DNA of 64,000 nucleotides, from contig JANRKQ010000049.1 in assembly GCA_033763395.1 (NCBI GenBank), positions 1-64,000 of the forward strand, given 5' to 3'. The notes beneath the pieces are model-generated. The model was not told the DNA's origin and made no database searches. It was given only the letters and a program-made list of their open reading frames with translations. Shown in pieces: positions 18,673 to 27,790 of this stretch; the stretch's first letter is position 1, and every line of letters starts with the position of its first letter. The stretch is from Xiheimicrobium sp033763395. Lineage in GTDB: Bacteria; Myxococcota; Myxococcia; Myxococcales; Myxococcaceae. The position numbers and the translations under genes are program-made.

Positions 18673-20556
18673 ATGGACACGCAGAAACGCCTCTACCTCG
18701 CCGTCGCCCTGATGCTGGGCCTCACCATGGTGTTCCAGATCTTCATCTGGGGCCCCGAGGCCGAGAAGGAGCGCGCCCGCCTCGCCGCGCTCGACGGCGG
18801 CATCGCGCTCGTCGATGGCGGCATGGTGGACGACGCCGGCGTGGCCGTGGCCGCCGCGCCCGCCCCCGTGCCGGCGCCGGTCGCGCTCGAAGACGGCGGG
18901 CTCGCCCAGGTGGTGGCGCCGCCGGCCGAGGTGCCGCTGCGCACGCTCGAGCTGGTGCGCCCGTCGATGAAGATGGTCTTCACCTCGCAGGGTGCCGGCC
19001 TCACCGACGCGGTGCTCACCGGCACCCGTGAGCGCGAGACGCAGCGCCTCACCGTCGCCGAGGGGTACCAGCGGCTCGTGGGCAAGCAGTTCCCGCCGGG
19101 CCAGCAGATGGATCTCGCCAACCCCGTGCCCGGCCAGTCGCCGCAGCTCGGCGTGAGCATCGTCGGCGAGCAGCCGCTGTCGGGCGCGCTCCGGTACGAG
19201 GTGACGGAAGAGGCCCCGGGCAAGCTCGTCTTCACGGGCGCCGAGGGCCCGTGGAAGGTGGTGAAGACGTTCACGTGGGATCCGAACGCGCTGGGGCTGT
19301 CGCCTGCGATGAAGCGCTCGGAGCGCGACCCGCGCGGGTACCAGGTCCACCTCGCGGTGGCGGTGACGAACACCAGCCCGGCCGCGGCCAGGGGTGAGCT
19401 CGTGGTGCAGGCCGTTCGCGCGGTGAACCCCACTGAAGAAGAGCCCCCCAGCCTCTTCGGCAGCATCGGCAACCAGGCCTCGGTGCTGTGCAAGGCCGGC
19501 GACGACGTGCGCCGCCACATGCCCGGCGAGAAAGAGGGCACCTTCCTCTCGTGCGGCGGCACCGAGAAGAGCGACTTCGAAGAGAAGGGCTCGGTGGCCT
19601 GGGTGGCCATCGATCAGCAGTACTTCCTCACCGCGCTCTGGCCGTCGGGTGGCGCCACCGAGGGCCGCTGCCTCATGCACGCCGGCAAGGCGGAGCGCCG
19701 CGTGCAGATCGCCGTGCCCGTCGAGCTCGCCGCCGGCGCCGTCGCGACGAAGGAGTTCGACGCGTACCTCGGGCCGAAGGATCTCGAGATGCTGCAGAAC
19801 GTGGGCACGCTCTCGCCGACGGCCTCGGCCGCGGGCCCGGGCGCGTCGGTGGGCCTCGACGGCACGGTCGACTTCGGCATGTGGGCGGTCATCTGCAAGG
19901 GCCTGCTCTTCTTCCTTCGTTTCTTCCACGGGCTGTTCGGCAACTGGGGCCTCGCCATCATCCTGCTGACGGTGATGGTGAAGGTGGCGCTGCTGCCGCT
20001 CACCCACAAGGCGATGGTCTCGGCGGAGCAGATGAAGAAGCTCCAGCCCGAGATGGAGAAGATCAAGGCGAAGTACCCCGACGATCGCGAGAAGCAGCAG
20101 CTCGAGCAGATGCGCCTGTACCAGGAGGCGAAGGTGAACCCGCTCGGTGGCGGTCTGCCGCTGCTCGTGCAGCTGCCCATCTGGGCCGCGCTCTTCACCA
20201 CCCTGCGCACGAGCTACGAGCTGTACGGCGAGCCGTTCTTCGGCGTGTGGGGCGACCTCACCTACAAGGATCCGACGTACCTGCTGCCGCTCGCCCTGGG
20301 CGTCACGATGATCGTCACCCAGCGCCTGCAGCCGCAGATGATGACCGACCCGAGCCAGGCGTTCCTCATCACCTGGGTGATGCCCATCTTCTTCACCGCC
20401 ATCATGATGAACTACCCGGCGGGCCTCGCGCTCTACATCTTCACCAACAACCTCCTGTCCATCGCGCAGCAGTTCGCGCTGCGAAAGTGGCTCGAGCGCA
20501 CCGGGCAGGCCGCGCCGAAGCCTCCACCCGGTGGCAAGAAGGCGGAGGCGAAATGA
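18673..20556 (+). CDS. yidC: Membrane protein insertase YidC
   Basis: A 627-residue insertase of the Gram-negative type. It has an N-terminal membrane anchor (residues ~5-25, LYLAVALMLGLTMVFQIFIW), an Ala/Val/Asp-rich spacer, a large periplasmic P1 beta domain (to ~390) and the conserved five-helix YidC core from ~400, with GNWGLAIILLTVMVKVALLP, MQPEMEKIK-like coiled hairpin (LQPEMEKIKAKYPDD) and NPLGGGLPLLVQLPIWAALF. It inserts and folds inner-membrane proteins with or without Sec. The ATG at 18673 is preceded by AAGTTAAGCC rather than a strong Shine-Dalgarno site, consistent with coupling to yidD. Its TGA overlaps the jag ATG. Confidence 0.97.
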   Translation: MDTQKRLYLAVALMLGLTMVFQIFIWGPEAEKERARLAALDGGIALVDGGMVDDAGVAVAAAPAPVPAPVALEDGGLAQVVAPPAEVPLRTLELVRPSMKMVFTSQGAGLTDAVLTGTRERETQRLTVAEGYQRLVGKQFPPGQQMDLANPVPGQSPQLGVSIVGEQPLSGALRYEVTEEAPGKLVFTGAEGPWKVVKTFTWDPNALGLSPAMKRSERDPRGYQVHLAVAVTNTSPAAARGELVVQAVRAVNPTEEEPPSLFGSIGNQASVLCKAGDDVRRHMPGEKEGTFLSCGGTEKSDFEEKGSVAWVAIDQQYFLTALWPSGGATEGRCLMHAGKAERRVQIAVPVELAAGAVATKEFDAYLGPKDLEMLQNVGTLSPTASAAGPGASVGLDGTVDFGMWAVICKGLLFFLRFFHGLFGNWGLAIILLTVMVKVALLPLTHKAMVSAEQMKKLQPEMEKIKAKYPDDREKQQLEQMRLYQEAKVNPLGGGLPLLVQLPIWAALFTTLRTSYELYGEPFFGVWGDLTYKDPTYLLPLALGVTMIVTQRLQPQMMTDPSQAFLITWVMPIFFTAIMMNYPAGLALYIFTNNLLSIAQQFALRKWLERTGQAAPKPPPGGKKAEAK

Positions 20557-21350
20557 GCGAGCCCGCCATCGCCACCGACGTCGTCGCCGTGATGGTCGGC
20601 ACGCCGGCCAGCCCCGAGCGCAAGGCGCAGGTCACCTCGCTCGTCGAGGGCATCTTGAAGCACATGGAGTACCCCGCGCGCCTCGAGCTCAAAGACATGC
20701 CCGACGGCGGTATCGGCATCGCGGTGCACTTCGACGGGGGCGAGCTGCCGGGCATCACGCCGGGCAAACGATCGTGGCTGCTCGACTGCATTCAGTTCCT
20801 CGTCAACAAGGCCATCAACCGGCCGCAGGTCGAGAAGCGCTGGGTCTCGCTCGGCGCCAACGCGTTCCCCGAGCCCAGGCCTCCCCGCCCCGAGAAGGAG
20901 CCGCCCGCCCCAAAGGCCTCGGCGCCCGCCAGGCCTGCCGCCCAGACGCCTCCCGCGGGCGCGGCGAGCGCGAAGGCCCCGCCCATGAAGGCGAACGGAG
21001 CCGCCCCGAAGGCCGAGAGCGGGAAGGACGCCGGGCACTCCGAGGCGAAGGGCCGCCGCGGCCACGACGCCGACGAGCGCGCGCTCGAGGTGAAGGACGA
21101 CCCCGCGCTCACGAAGCTCTTCGCCACGCTCGCCGAGAAGTCGGCGAAGACCGGCCGCCTCTTCGCCGTCATGTCGCTGTCTGCCGACGATCGCGCGCGG
21201 GCGCTCAAGGCCGCGGCGGCCGTGAAGGGGGTCTCCGTGAGGGCCGAGGGCGAGGGCTACTTCCGCCGCGTCACCTTCACCCCCGAGAAGCTCACGCCGA
21301 TGCCGTCGAAGAAGCAGGTGATGCCGGACTACGACGACGAAGAAGAGTGA
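20553..21350 (+). CDS. Jag/KhpB-like RNA-binding protein lacking a recognisable R3H domain
   Basis: A 265-residue protein whose ATG overlaps the yidC stop (ATGA), the usual position of jag. Residues ~20-95 carry a KH-like region with GITPGKRSWLLDCIQFLVNK, comparable to the GxxGKRGxxLDALQFLVN of Jag. Then comes a Pro/Ala/Lys-rich low-complexity linker (~105-175) and a C-terminal ~85 residues (SADDRARALKAAAAVKGVSV...) ending in an acidic tail DYDDEEE. Typical Jag proteins end in an R3H domain with an RxxxH motif, which I cannot find. It is likely an RNA-binding regulator, but diverged. mnmE, often next, is absent. Confidence 0.7.
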   Translation: MSEPAIATDVVAVMVGTPASPERKAQVTSLVEGILKHMEYPARLELKDMPDGGIGIAVHFDGGELPGITPGKRSWLLDCIQFLVNKAINRPQVEKRWVSLGANAFPEPRPPRPEKEPPAPKASAPARPAAQTPPAGAASAKAPPMKANGAAPKAESGKDAGHSEAKGRRGHDADERALEVKDDPALTKLFATLAEKSAKTGRLFAVMSLSADDRARALKAAAAVKGVSVRAEGEGYFRRVTFTPEKLTPMPSKKQVMPDYDDEEE

Positions 21351-21488
21351 GGTTCGTTCGCCGGGTGCCGCGGCCCCCCTTCACGGGCTGGCCGCCTCCG
21401 GGGTGCGACTTCCACCGACTGACGCTCGACAGCCGCCCTCCGTCGCGACAGGCTCACGCTTGGGTTGTCTCTTCGACAGGAGATCGCG

Positions 21489-24017
21489 ATGAAACGCGCT
21501 TGGTGGGGGTGCGCCGCTCTGCTCACGGCGGCCTGCTCGGTGGAACGGAACCCGGCCCCCTGGTTCGAGGCCCCGCTCGGCTCGAACGTGGCTCGAGATC
21601 AGTACCTCATCGAACTCGACGAGGTGCCGGCGGCCCTCGGCGGGTGGCACTCCCGGCTGCGCGATCAGAATCGCACCCTCAAAGCGGCGCTCCGAGACGG
21701 TGAGATCGACCACGACGTCAGGCTCGAGTTCTCGTACCTCTGGAACGGCGTCTCGGTGTGGGCCTCGTCCGAGCAGCTCGAGAAGCTCAGGCGCCTGCCC
21801 GGCGTGAAGGGCGTCTACCCGGTCCTCAAGACGTCCGCCGACGAGCTTCCTGGACCCGACGCCGTGCAGCCTCCCTTCGGAGGCACGACCCAGCCCGAGC
21901 TCTTCACGGCGCTCCAGCAGACCGGCGTGGACGTGGCGCAGAACACGCTCGGCCTCACCGGCGCCGGTGTTCGCGTCGCCATCGTCGACACCGGCACCGA
22001 CTTCACCAACCCCGATCTCGGCGGGTGCTTCGGCCCGGGGTGCCGCGTCGGCTTTGGCTACGACCTGGTTGGCGATGGCTTCGACTCCGACAACCCCCTC
22101 ACGCAGCCGAGGCCAGACGCGATCCCCAACGACTGCCGCGGCCATGGCACGCACGTCGCGGGAATGATCATGGCCAACGGGCGTGTTCGCGGCGTGGCGC
22201 CCGGCGTGACGCTCGGCTCCTACCGGGTGTTCGGCTGCAGCGGTTCGACGACGAACGACCTGCTGATCGCAGGCATCGAGCGGGCGGTCACCGATGGTGC
22301 GCGCGTGGTCAACATCTCACTCGGGAACCCGTTCTGCTGGCCCCAGTACCCGACCGCGGCCGCGGCGTCGGCAGCGCGCTCACTGGGCGTGATCGTCACG
22401 AGCTCGCAGGGGAACAATGGCTCCGGCGGCCTGTACGGGAGCAGCGCACCCGGCGTCGGCGACGACGTCATCAGCGCGGCGTCAGTCGACAATTCGGCCA
22501 CCGCCGTCGCGGCGTTCACGCTCAGCCCCGATGCGTTGCGGGTCGGCTACGAGCCGAGCGACACCGCCCCGGCCCCGCCCCTCACCGGCACCTTTCCATT
22601 CGCAGCCATGCCTTCGGGCAACCCCCTCGCCTGCAACCCGCTCGCGGGCAACTCGCTCGCGGGCCAGGTCGCCCTCATTCCCCGCGGCACGTGCTCGTTC
22701 ACGCAGAAAGCGCAGAACGCGCAGGCAGCCGGAGCCGTGGCCGTCGTGTTCACGAACAACACCACCGGCAACTTCCAGATCAACGTCGCGGGCGTGACGG
22801 TTCCCGCCGTGATGGTGACGCAGGCCGACGGCGCGACCATCACCGGGCGTCTCGCGGGGGGCGTCTCGCTCACCTGGGGCTCGTCGATCACCACGCCTCG
22901 GAGCACGGGTGGGCAGGTGTCGGGTTTCAGCTCCTTCGGGCCTTCACCCGAGCTCAGCCTCAAGCCCGATCTCCTCACGCCGGGCGGTGGCATCTACTCG
23001 ACGTGGCTCACCAACCAGGGCTCCTGGACGACCATCTCGGGCACCTCGATGTCCGGTGCGTACCTCGCCGGGGTCTCGGCCCTCCTGCTGCAAGCGCAAC
23101 CCGCGTTGACGCCGTCGGCGCTGGGCGATCTCCTGAGGAACACGGCCGTCCCGGTGCGCGCGGGAACGAGCCAGAACCTCGAGCCGACGGTGCGGCAGGG
23201 GGCTGGCCTCGCGCGCGTCGACGTCGCCGCCCAGACCCGTGCGCGCGTGACGCCGTCGAAGCTCGCCCTCGGCGAGAGCCAGGGCCAGGCGAGCTTCACC
23301 CGTACGCTCACGGTGACGAACGGGGGGGCCGTCGAGCTCGTCTTCACCACCTCGCACGCGCCGGCCCTGAGCATCATCGGCAACTCGTACGCCCCGACTG
23401 CGACGGCAGCCGGTCAAGCCTCGGCGACGTTCTCGGCCGCGACGTTCACGGTGCCCGCTGGCGGCAGCGAGACGGTGTCGGCCACCATCACGCCGAACCC
23501 GATGCTGCCCGAGCGCGGGTTGTACGGCGGCTGGCTCGTCTTCACGGCGGGCGCGACGGTGCTGCGGGTGCCCTACCTCGGGCTCTCGGGCGACTACCAG
23601 ACGATGAGCGTCATCGGCGCGCCCGATGCGGGGCCATACCTCTCACGGGGCCCCGGCCCGGCGTTCACCCCGCTGCCAGACGGAGGGATCTTCACGCTCG
23701 CGGGCACCGACACCCCGACGGTGGTGGTGCACCTCGACCACTTCTCGCGCACCTTCTCGCTCGACGCCATCGACGCCGACACCGGCAAGCCGTGGGGCAA
23801 CTTCTTCTTCATGGAGTACGTCGGCAAGGACTACACGGCGGCCGCCTGGCAGCGCGTGCAGTGGGACGGCTTCGCGACCTTCGACAAGCGGCGGGCGCTG
23901 GTGCCCAGCGGGCGGTACCGCATCCAGATGACGGTGCTCAAGGCCATGGGCGACGCTGGAACGCCCGCCGACGTCGAGCGCTGGGTGTCTCCGCCCTTCA
24001 CGTTGAACCACCCGTGA
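21489..24017 (+). CDS. Subtilisin-like (S8) serine protease lipoprotein with PA domain
   Basis: An 842-residue protein from ATG 21489, with AGGAG seven bases upstream. The signal MKRAWWGCAALLTAAC suggests lipidation at Cys16. Residues ~35-115 look like an I9-type propeptide. The S8 triad is intact: Asp167 (VAIVDTGTDF), His219 (GHGTHVAGMI) and Ser520 (GTSMSGAYLAG), with an oxyanion-hole Asn near 309-310. A protease-associated (PA) domain is inserted at about 375-455 (GQVALIPRGTCSFTQKAQNA). The last ~280 residues are beta-rich, Fn3-like. It is probably exported and surface-anchored. The next gene starts 12 bases after its stop, so the two are probably co-expressed. Confidence 0.92.
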   Translation: MKRAWWGCAALLTAACSVERNPAPWFEAPLGSNVARDQYLIELDEVPAALGGWHSRLRDQNRTLKAALRDGEIDHDVRLEFSYLWNGVSVWASSEQLEKLRRLPGVKGVYPVLKTSADELPGPDAVQPPFGGTTQPELFTALQQTGVDVAQNTLGLTGAGVRVAIVDTGTDFTNPDLGGCFGPGCRVGFGYDLVGDGFDSDNPLTQPRPDAIPNDCRGHGTHVAGMIMANGRVRGVAPGVTLGSYRVFGCSGSTTNDLLIAGIERAVTDGARVVNISLGNPFCWPQYPTAAAASAARSLGVIVTSSQGNNGSGGLYGSSAPGVGDDVISAASVDNSATAVAAFTLSPDALRVGYEPSDTAPAPPLTGTFPFAAMPSGNPLACNPLAGNSLAGQVALIPRGTCSFTQKAQNAQAAGAVAVVFTNNTTGNFQINVAGVTVPAVMVTQADGATITGRLAGGVSLTWGSSITTPRSTGGQVSGFSSFGPSPELSLKPDLLTPGGGIYSTWLTNQGSWTTISGTSMSGAYLAGVSALLLQAQPALTPSALGDLLRNTAVPVRAGTSQNLEPTVRQGAGLARVDVAAQTRARVTPSKLALGESQGQASFTRTLTVTNGGAVELVFTTSHAPALSIIGNSYAPTATAAGQASATFSAATFTVPAGGSETVSATITPNPMLPERGLYGGWLVFTAGATVLRVPYLGLSGDYQTMSVIGAPDAGPYLSRGPGPAFTPLPDGGIFTLAGTDTPTVVVHLDHFSRTFSLDAIDADTGKPWGNFFFMEYVGKDYTAAAWQRVQWDGFATFDKRRALVPSGRYRIQMTVLKAMGDAGTPADVERWVSPPFTLNHP

Positions 24018-24028
24018 GGCGCGCCGCG

Positions 24029-27000
24029 ATGCCTGCTTCTTCGACGAGTCGGTGGTGGGGCCTGTGTTCCCTGTGCCTGGTGCTCCTCGCGTGCCCCGCG
24101 AGCGGTCCGGCCGTCTGCGGCGACGGGGTGCGCGCTGACGCCGAAGCGTGTGACGATGGAAACACGAACGACGGCGACGGCTGCTCGGCCGGCTGCGAGG
24201 TCCAGCCAACCCCGGTGACGCCCTGTGGCGATGGTGTGGTGGCGGCGGACGAGGCCTGCGACGACGGCAATCGCACCACCGGCGATGGGTGCTCGGCCGC
24301 CTGCGTCGTCGAGGCGGGGTTCAGTTGCGCGGGAGCCCCCAGCCAGTGCACCACCCGCTGCGGCGACGGCATCACGGCGGGCGCCGAGGGCTGTGACGAT
24401 GCGAACACCGGCGCTGGCGACGGGTGCACTGCGTCCTGTGCCGTCGAGCCGGGCTTCTCGTGTGGCGGGGCTCCGAGTGTCTGCGTGGCGGGCTGCGGAG
24501 ACGGGCGGGTGAACGCGCCCGAGACGTGTGACGACGGCAATCTCGTCGCCGGTGATGGCTGCGCCGCGACGTGTCAGCGCGAGGCCGGCTTCACCTGCAT
24601 GGGTGAGCCCAGCAGATGTCAGGCGGCCTGTGGCGATGGCGTGGTGGCGGCGACCGAGGGGTGCGACGACGGCAACCAGACCGCGATGGATGGCTGCTCT
24701 CCCGCGTGCCGTGCCGAGCCGGGCTTCACCTGCACCGGTTCGCCGAGCCGCTGCGAGTCTGGCTGCGGCGACGGCGTCGTCGCCGGCACAGAGGCCTGTG
24801 ACGACGCGAACGCAACAACCGGCGATGGGTGCGCGGCCTGTCAGCTCGAGCCGGGCTTCACCTGCAGCGGGGCGCCCAGCGTGTGCGCCACCGTCTGCGG
24901 CGACGGCCGGGTGGGCGGGCTGGAGCGCTGCGACGACGGAAACATGACGCCGGGCGATGGGTGCTCCGCGGGGTGCGAGCCCGAGCCCGGCTTCGTCTGT
25001 ACCGGCACCCCGAGCGTGTGCGCCCCTCGCTGTGGAGATGGCCTGCTGACCGGCAACGAGCAGTGCGACGACGGCAACCTGGTGGCCACCGACGGCTGCG
25101 ACGCTTCCTGCCGCACCACCGCCGGCTTCACCTGCATGGGCGCGCCCAGCGTATGCGTCACCCGCTGCGGAGACGGCATCACCGCGGGTCAGGAGGCGTG
25201 CGACGACATGAACCAGACGCGCTTCGACGGCTGCGACGCCTGCCGTGTCGACCGCTTCGACGAGTCCGAGCCCAACGGGACCGCCGCGCAGGCCGACGGG
25301 CCCTTTCCGGTCGAGGTCGCGGTGCGGGCGAGCATCGGGCCACAGGCTGACGATCTCGACCTCTTCACCATTCGGCTCACCGCCACCACGTCGCTCACCC
25401 TCGAGACCTTCGACGAGGCCGGGCCGGGCCGCTGCCGGAACATCGACACCGTGGTGACGCTCTACGGCCCGGGGGGCACGGTGACGCTGGCCTCAGACGA
25501 CGACTCGGGGCTCGATCGATGCTCCAGGCTCTCGGCCCGCGACGTGCCCGCGCTCCGCCGCCTCGCCCCCGGCGACTACCTCGTCGAGGTGAGAGCCTTC
25601 GCGGCGTTCCGGCAGATCCCCGAGTATCGCCTCGTCATCACGGCTGACGCCACGTGCGGCAACGCGCGCCTCGAGCCCTTCGAAGCTTGTGATGCCCCGA
25701 CGGGGTGCACGCCGGCCTGCGAGCGGGTGCCGACCTGCGGCGACGGCTTCGTCGACGGCGCCGAGCGCTGTGACGACGGCAACACCATGCCGGGTGACGG
25801 CTGTGACGGCGCGTGCGCCTTCGAGGTGCGAGCCGAGGCAGAGCCCAACGGAGCGCCAAGCCAGGCCAGCGGCCCCTTCGCCGTCGACGCGGTGTTGGCC
25901 GGCGCGCTCGCCCCTGCGGGCGACCGCGACGTGTTCGCCCTGACGCTCACGCGGCGCGCCGACCTGCGCATCGAGACGTTCGACGCCACGGGCCCCGGCT
26001 CGTGCACTGGCATCGACACCGTCATCACCCTCTTCGCAGCCGACGGCACGACGGTGATCGCGTCGCGCGACCAGGGTGGCCTGGGGAACTGTGCTGCGCT
26101 CGACCCTACGCGTGCAGCCGACGCGGCGGTCCGTCAGCTGCCGCCGGGGACGTACTACCTGCGGGTCAACGAGTTCCTCGACGATGCCACCATCGCCGGC
26201 TACCGGGTGCGGATTACGCAGACGTCGCGCTGTGGCAACGGCTTCGTCGAGGGGGCCGAAGCATGTGACGGGGCGGCAGGGTGCACGGCCCAGTGCACCC
26301 GTGTCCCGAGCTGTGGTGACGGCTTCGTCGACGGCCCAGAGACGTGCGACGATGGCAACACGCTCGCGAACGATGGGTGCTCATCGACCTGCGCCTCCGA
26401 GAGCGTGCTCGAGAGCGAGCCCAACAACACCGCGGCCACGGCCGGCATGGCGCGCGCCCCCTTCGTGCAGTTCCAGGGCAGCATCGGCACGCCGACCGAC
26501 CTCGACTTCTTCGCCATCACCGTACCCGCCGCGGGGGATCTCGCCGTCGAGACCTTCGACCCGAGCGGGCCCACGTCGTGCGCCGACATGGACACGACGT
26601 TGACCCTCTTCGCGCCCAACGGGACGACCGTGCTGCTGACGAAGCAGGGGGGAGGGCCAGGCCTCTGCGCGGCCATCGACCCGAAGACCGACGTGGCAGC
26701 CCGCCAGCTGCCGGCCGGGACGTACTTCGTGCGCGTCGAGGACGCTGGACAGAACACGACGATTCCCGCGTACCTGCTGCGGGCCCGGCTCGAGTCGCGC
26801 TGCGGCAATCAGACGGTCGAAGGGTTCGAGGCGTGCGACGGGGCGGCTGGGTGTACGCCCACGTGTCGCTTCGCCGAGGTCTGCGGCAACGGCTTCGTCG
26901 AGGGCAGCGAGCGGTGCGATGACGGCAACGCGGTGGCCGGAGACGGGTGCAGCGCCGCGTGCGGCATCGAGCGCCTCGAGCAGGAGCCCAACGGCACCCT

Positions 27001-27763
27001 CGCCGAGGCCCAGGCGCAGGCGGTGGTCGCCGTCCCTGGCTGGGCGCGGGGCGCCATCACCGCGGGCGACGTCGATACGTGGCGGCTCGTCGTAGCGAGC
27101 CCGCAGGTCGTCCAGCTCGAGCTCTTCGACACCAGCGCGTCGGGCTGTGCCCTTCAGACGTCGATGGCGGTGCTCGACTCTGCCGGCGCCACCCTGTGGG
27201 CCGACGACAACTCGGGCGTGGCGAGCTGTTCAGCCGTCACGGTGCTCCTCCCAGCGGGCACCTTCTTCGTCCAGGTGCGCGGCCGGACCGCGACGACCGC
27301 CTTCACCGAGTACCTGCTCGCGCTGAGGAGCGCCTCGCCTGCGTCCGAGGCCGAGCCGAACGAGCTGCGCAGCCAGGCGACTGCGCTGAGCGGGACGAAC
27401 GTGGTGGTGGTGGGCGCCCACCTCCAGAACCTCGACATCGACGTGTTCTCGATCGCGGTGCCACCCGGCCGCTCACTGCGCGTCGAGGCCATCGAGGGTG
27501 GCGCAGAGACCTGTGAGTCGAACGGCGTCGACACGTTCGTGACGCTCTCCGACGCGGCTGGGCTCGCGCTCGGGTGGGATGATGACTCGGGGCGAGGCGC
27601 CTGCTCTCGCATCGACGGCACCGGGCAGCTCGCCGTAAGTCCCTGGGCGAGTCGCCTCGTCGGCGGCGTGTACTACCTGCAGGTGGAAGCAGCACCCTTC
27701 GCACAGATGGCGAACGACCCGGCGGGACAGTTCGACTATCGGCTCGTGATCTCGATTCGGTGA
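24029..27763 (+). CDS. DUF4215-type Cys-repeat and PPC-domain lipoprotein
   Basis: A 1244-residue protein from ATG 24029, supported by GAGG nine bases upstream. A GTG at 24014 overlapping the protease stop is the alternative. The signal GLCSLCLVLLAC suggests lipidation. Residues ~30-410 contain nine tandem repeats of about 40-45 residues, CGDGxxxxxExCDDGNxxxGDGCSxxC..ExGFxCxGxPSxC (the DUF4215/Myxococcus Cys-rich repeat). The rest alternates further single repeats with five pre-peptidase C-terminal-like beta domains, each opening with ESEPNG, EAEPNG, ESEPNN, EQEPNG or EAEPNE. Repeats six and nine are slightly shortened (GDGCAACQ; DGCDACR). Likely a surface or secreted structural/adhesive protein; co-transcription with the upstream protease is suggestive, but a functional link is inference. 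Confidence 0.85.
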   Translation: MPASSTSRWWGLCSLCLVLLACPASGPAVCGDGVRADAEACDDGNTNDGDGCSAGCEVQPTPVTPCGDGVVAADEACDDGNRTTGDGCSAACVVEAGFSCAGAPSQCTTRCGDGITAGAEGCDDANTGAGDGCTASCAVEPGFSCGGAPSVCVAGCGDGRVNAPETCDDGNLVAGDGCAATCQREAGFTCMGEPSRCQAACGDGVVAATEGCDDGNQTAMDGCSPACRAEPGFTCTGSPSRCESGCGDGVVAGTEACDDANATTGDGCAACQLEPGFTCSGAPSVCATVCGDGRVGGLERCDDGNMTPGDGCSAGCEPEPGFVCTGTPSVCAPRCGDGLLTGNEQCDDGNLVATDGCDASCRTTAGFTCMGAPSVCVTRCGDGITAGQEACDDMNQTRFDGCDACRVDRFDESEPNGTAAQADGPFPVEVAVRASIGPQADDLDLFTIRLTATTSLTLETFDEAGPGRCRNIDTVVTLYGPGGTVTLASDDDSGLDRCSRLSARDVPALRRLAPGDYLVEVRAFAAFRQIPEYRLVITADATCGNARLEPFEACDAPTGCTPACERVPTCGDGFVDGAERCDDGNTMPGDGCDGACAFEVRAEAEPNGAPSQASGPFAVDAVLAGALAPAGDRDVFALTLTRRADLRIETFDATGPGSCTGIDTVITLFAADGTTVIASRDQGGLGNCAALDPTRAADAAVRQLPPGTYYLRVNEFLDDATIAGYRVRITQTSRCGNGFVEGAEACDGAAGCTAQCTRVPSCGDGFVDGPETCDDGNTLANDGCSSTCASESVLESEPNNTAATAGMARAPFVQFQGSIGTPTDLDFFAITVPAAGDLAVETFDPSGPTSCADMDTTLTLFAPNGTTVLLTKQGGGPGLCAAIDPKTDVAARQLPAGTYFVRVEDAGQNTTIPAYLLRARLESRCGNQTVEGFEACDGAAGCTPTCRFAEVCGNGFVEGSERCDDGNAVAGDGCSAACGIERLEQEPNGTLAEAQAQAVVAVPGWARGAITAGDVDTWRLVVASPQVVQLELFDTSASGCALQTSMAVLDSAGATLWADDNSGVASCSAVTVLLPAGTFFVQVRGRTATTAFTEYLLALRSASPASEAEPNELRSQATALSGTNVVVVGAHLQNLDIDVFSIAVPPGRSLRVEAIEGGAETCESNGVDTFVTLSDAAGLALGWDDDSGRGACSRIDGTGQLAVSPWASRLVGGVYYLQVEAAPFAQMANDPAGQFDYRLVISIR

Positions 27764-27790
27764 CGGAGAGGCTGGTCGGGCGTCCGGCGG

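Noticed and set aside
21758..24028. Upstream extension of the frame of the Cys-repeat/PPC protein.
   Set aside because: It overlaps the clearly coding subtilisin gene in another frame and reads Arg/His-rich; the signal peptide and Shine-Dalgarno site place the start at 24029.
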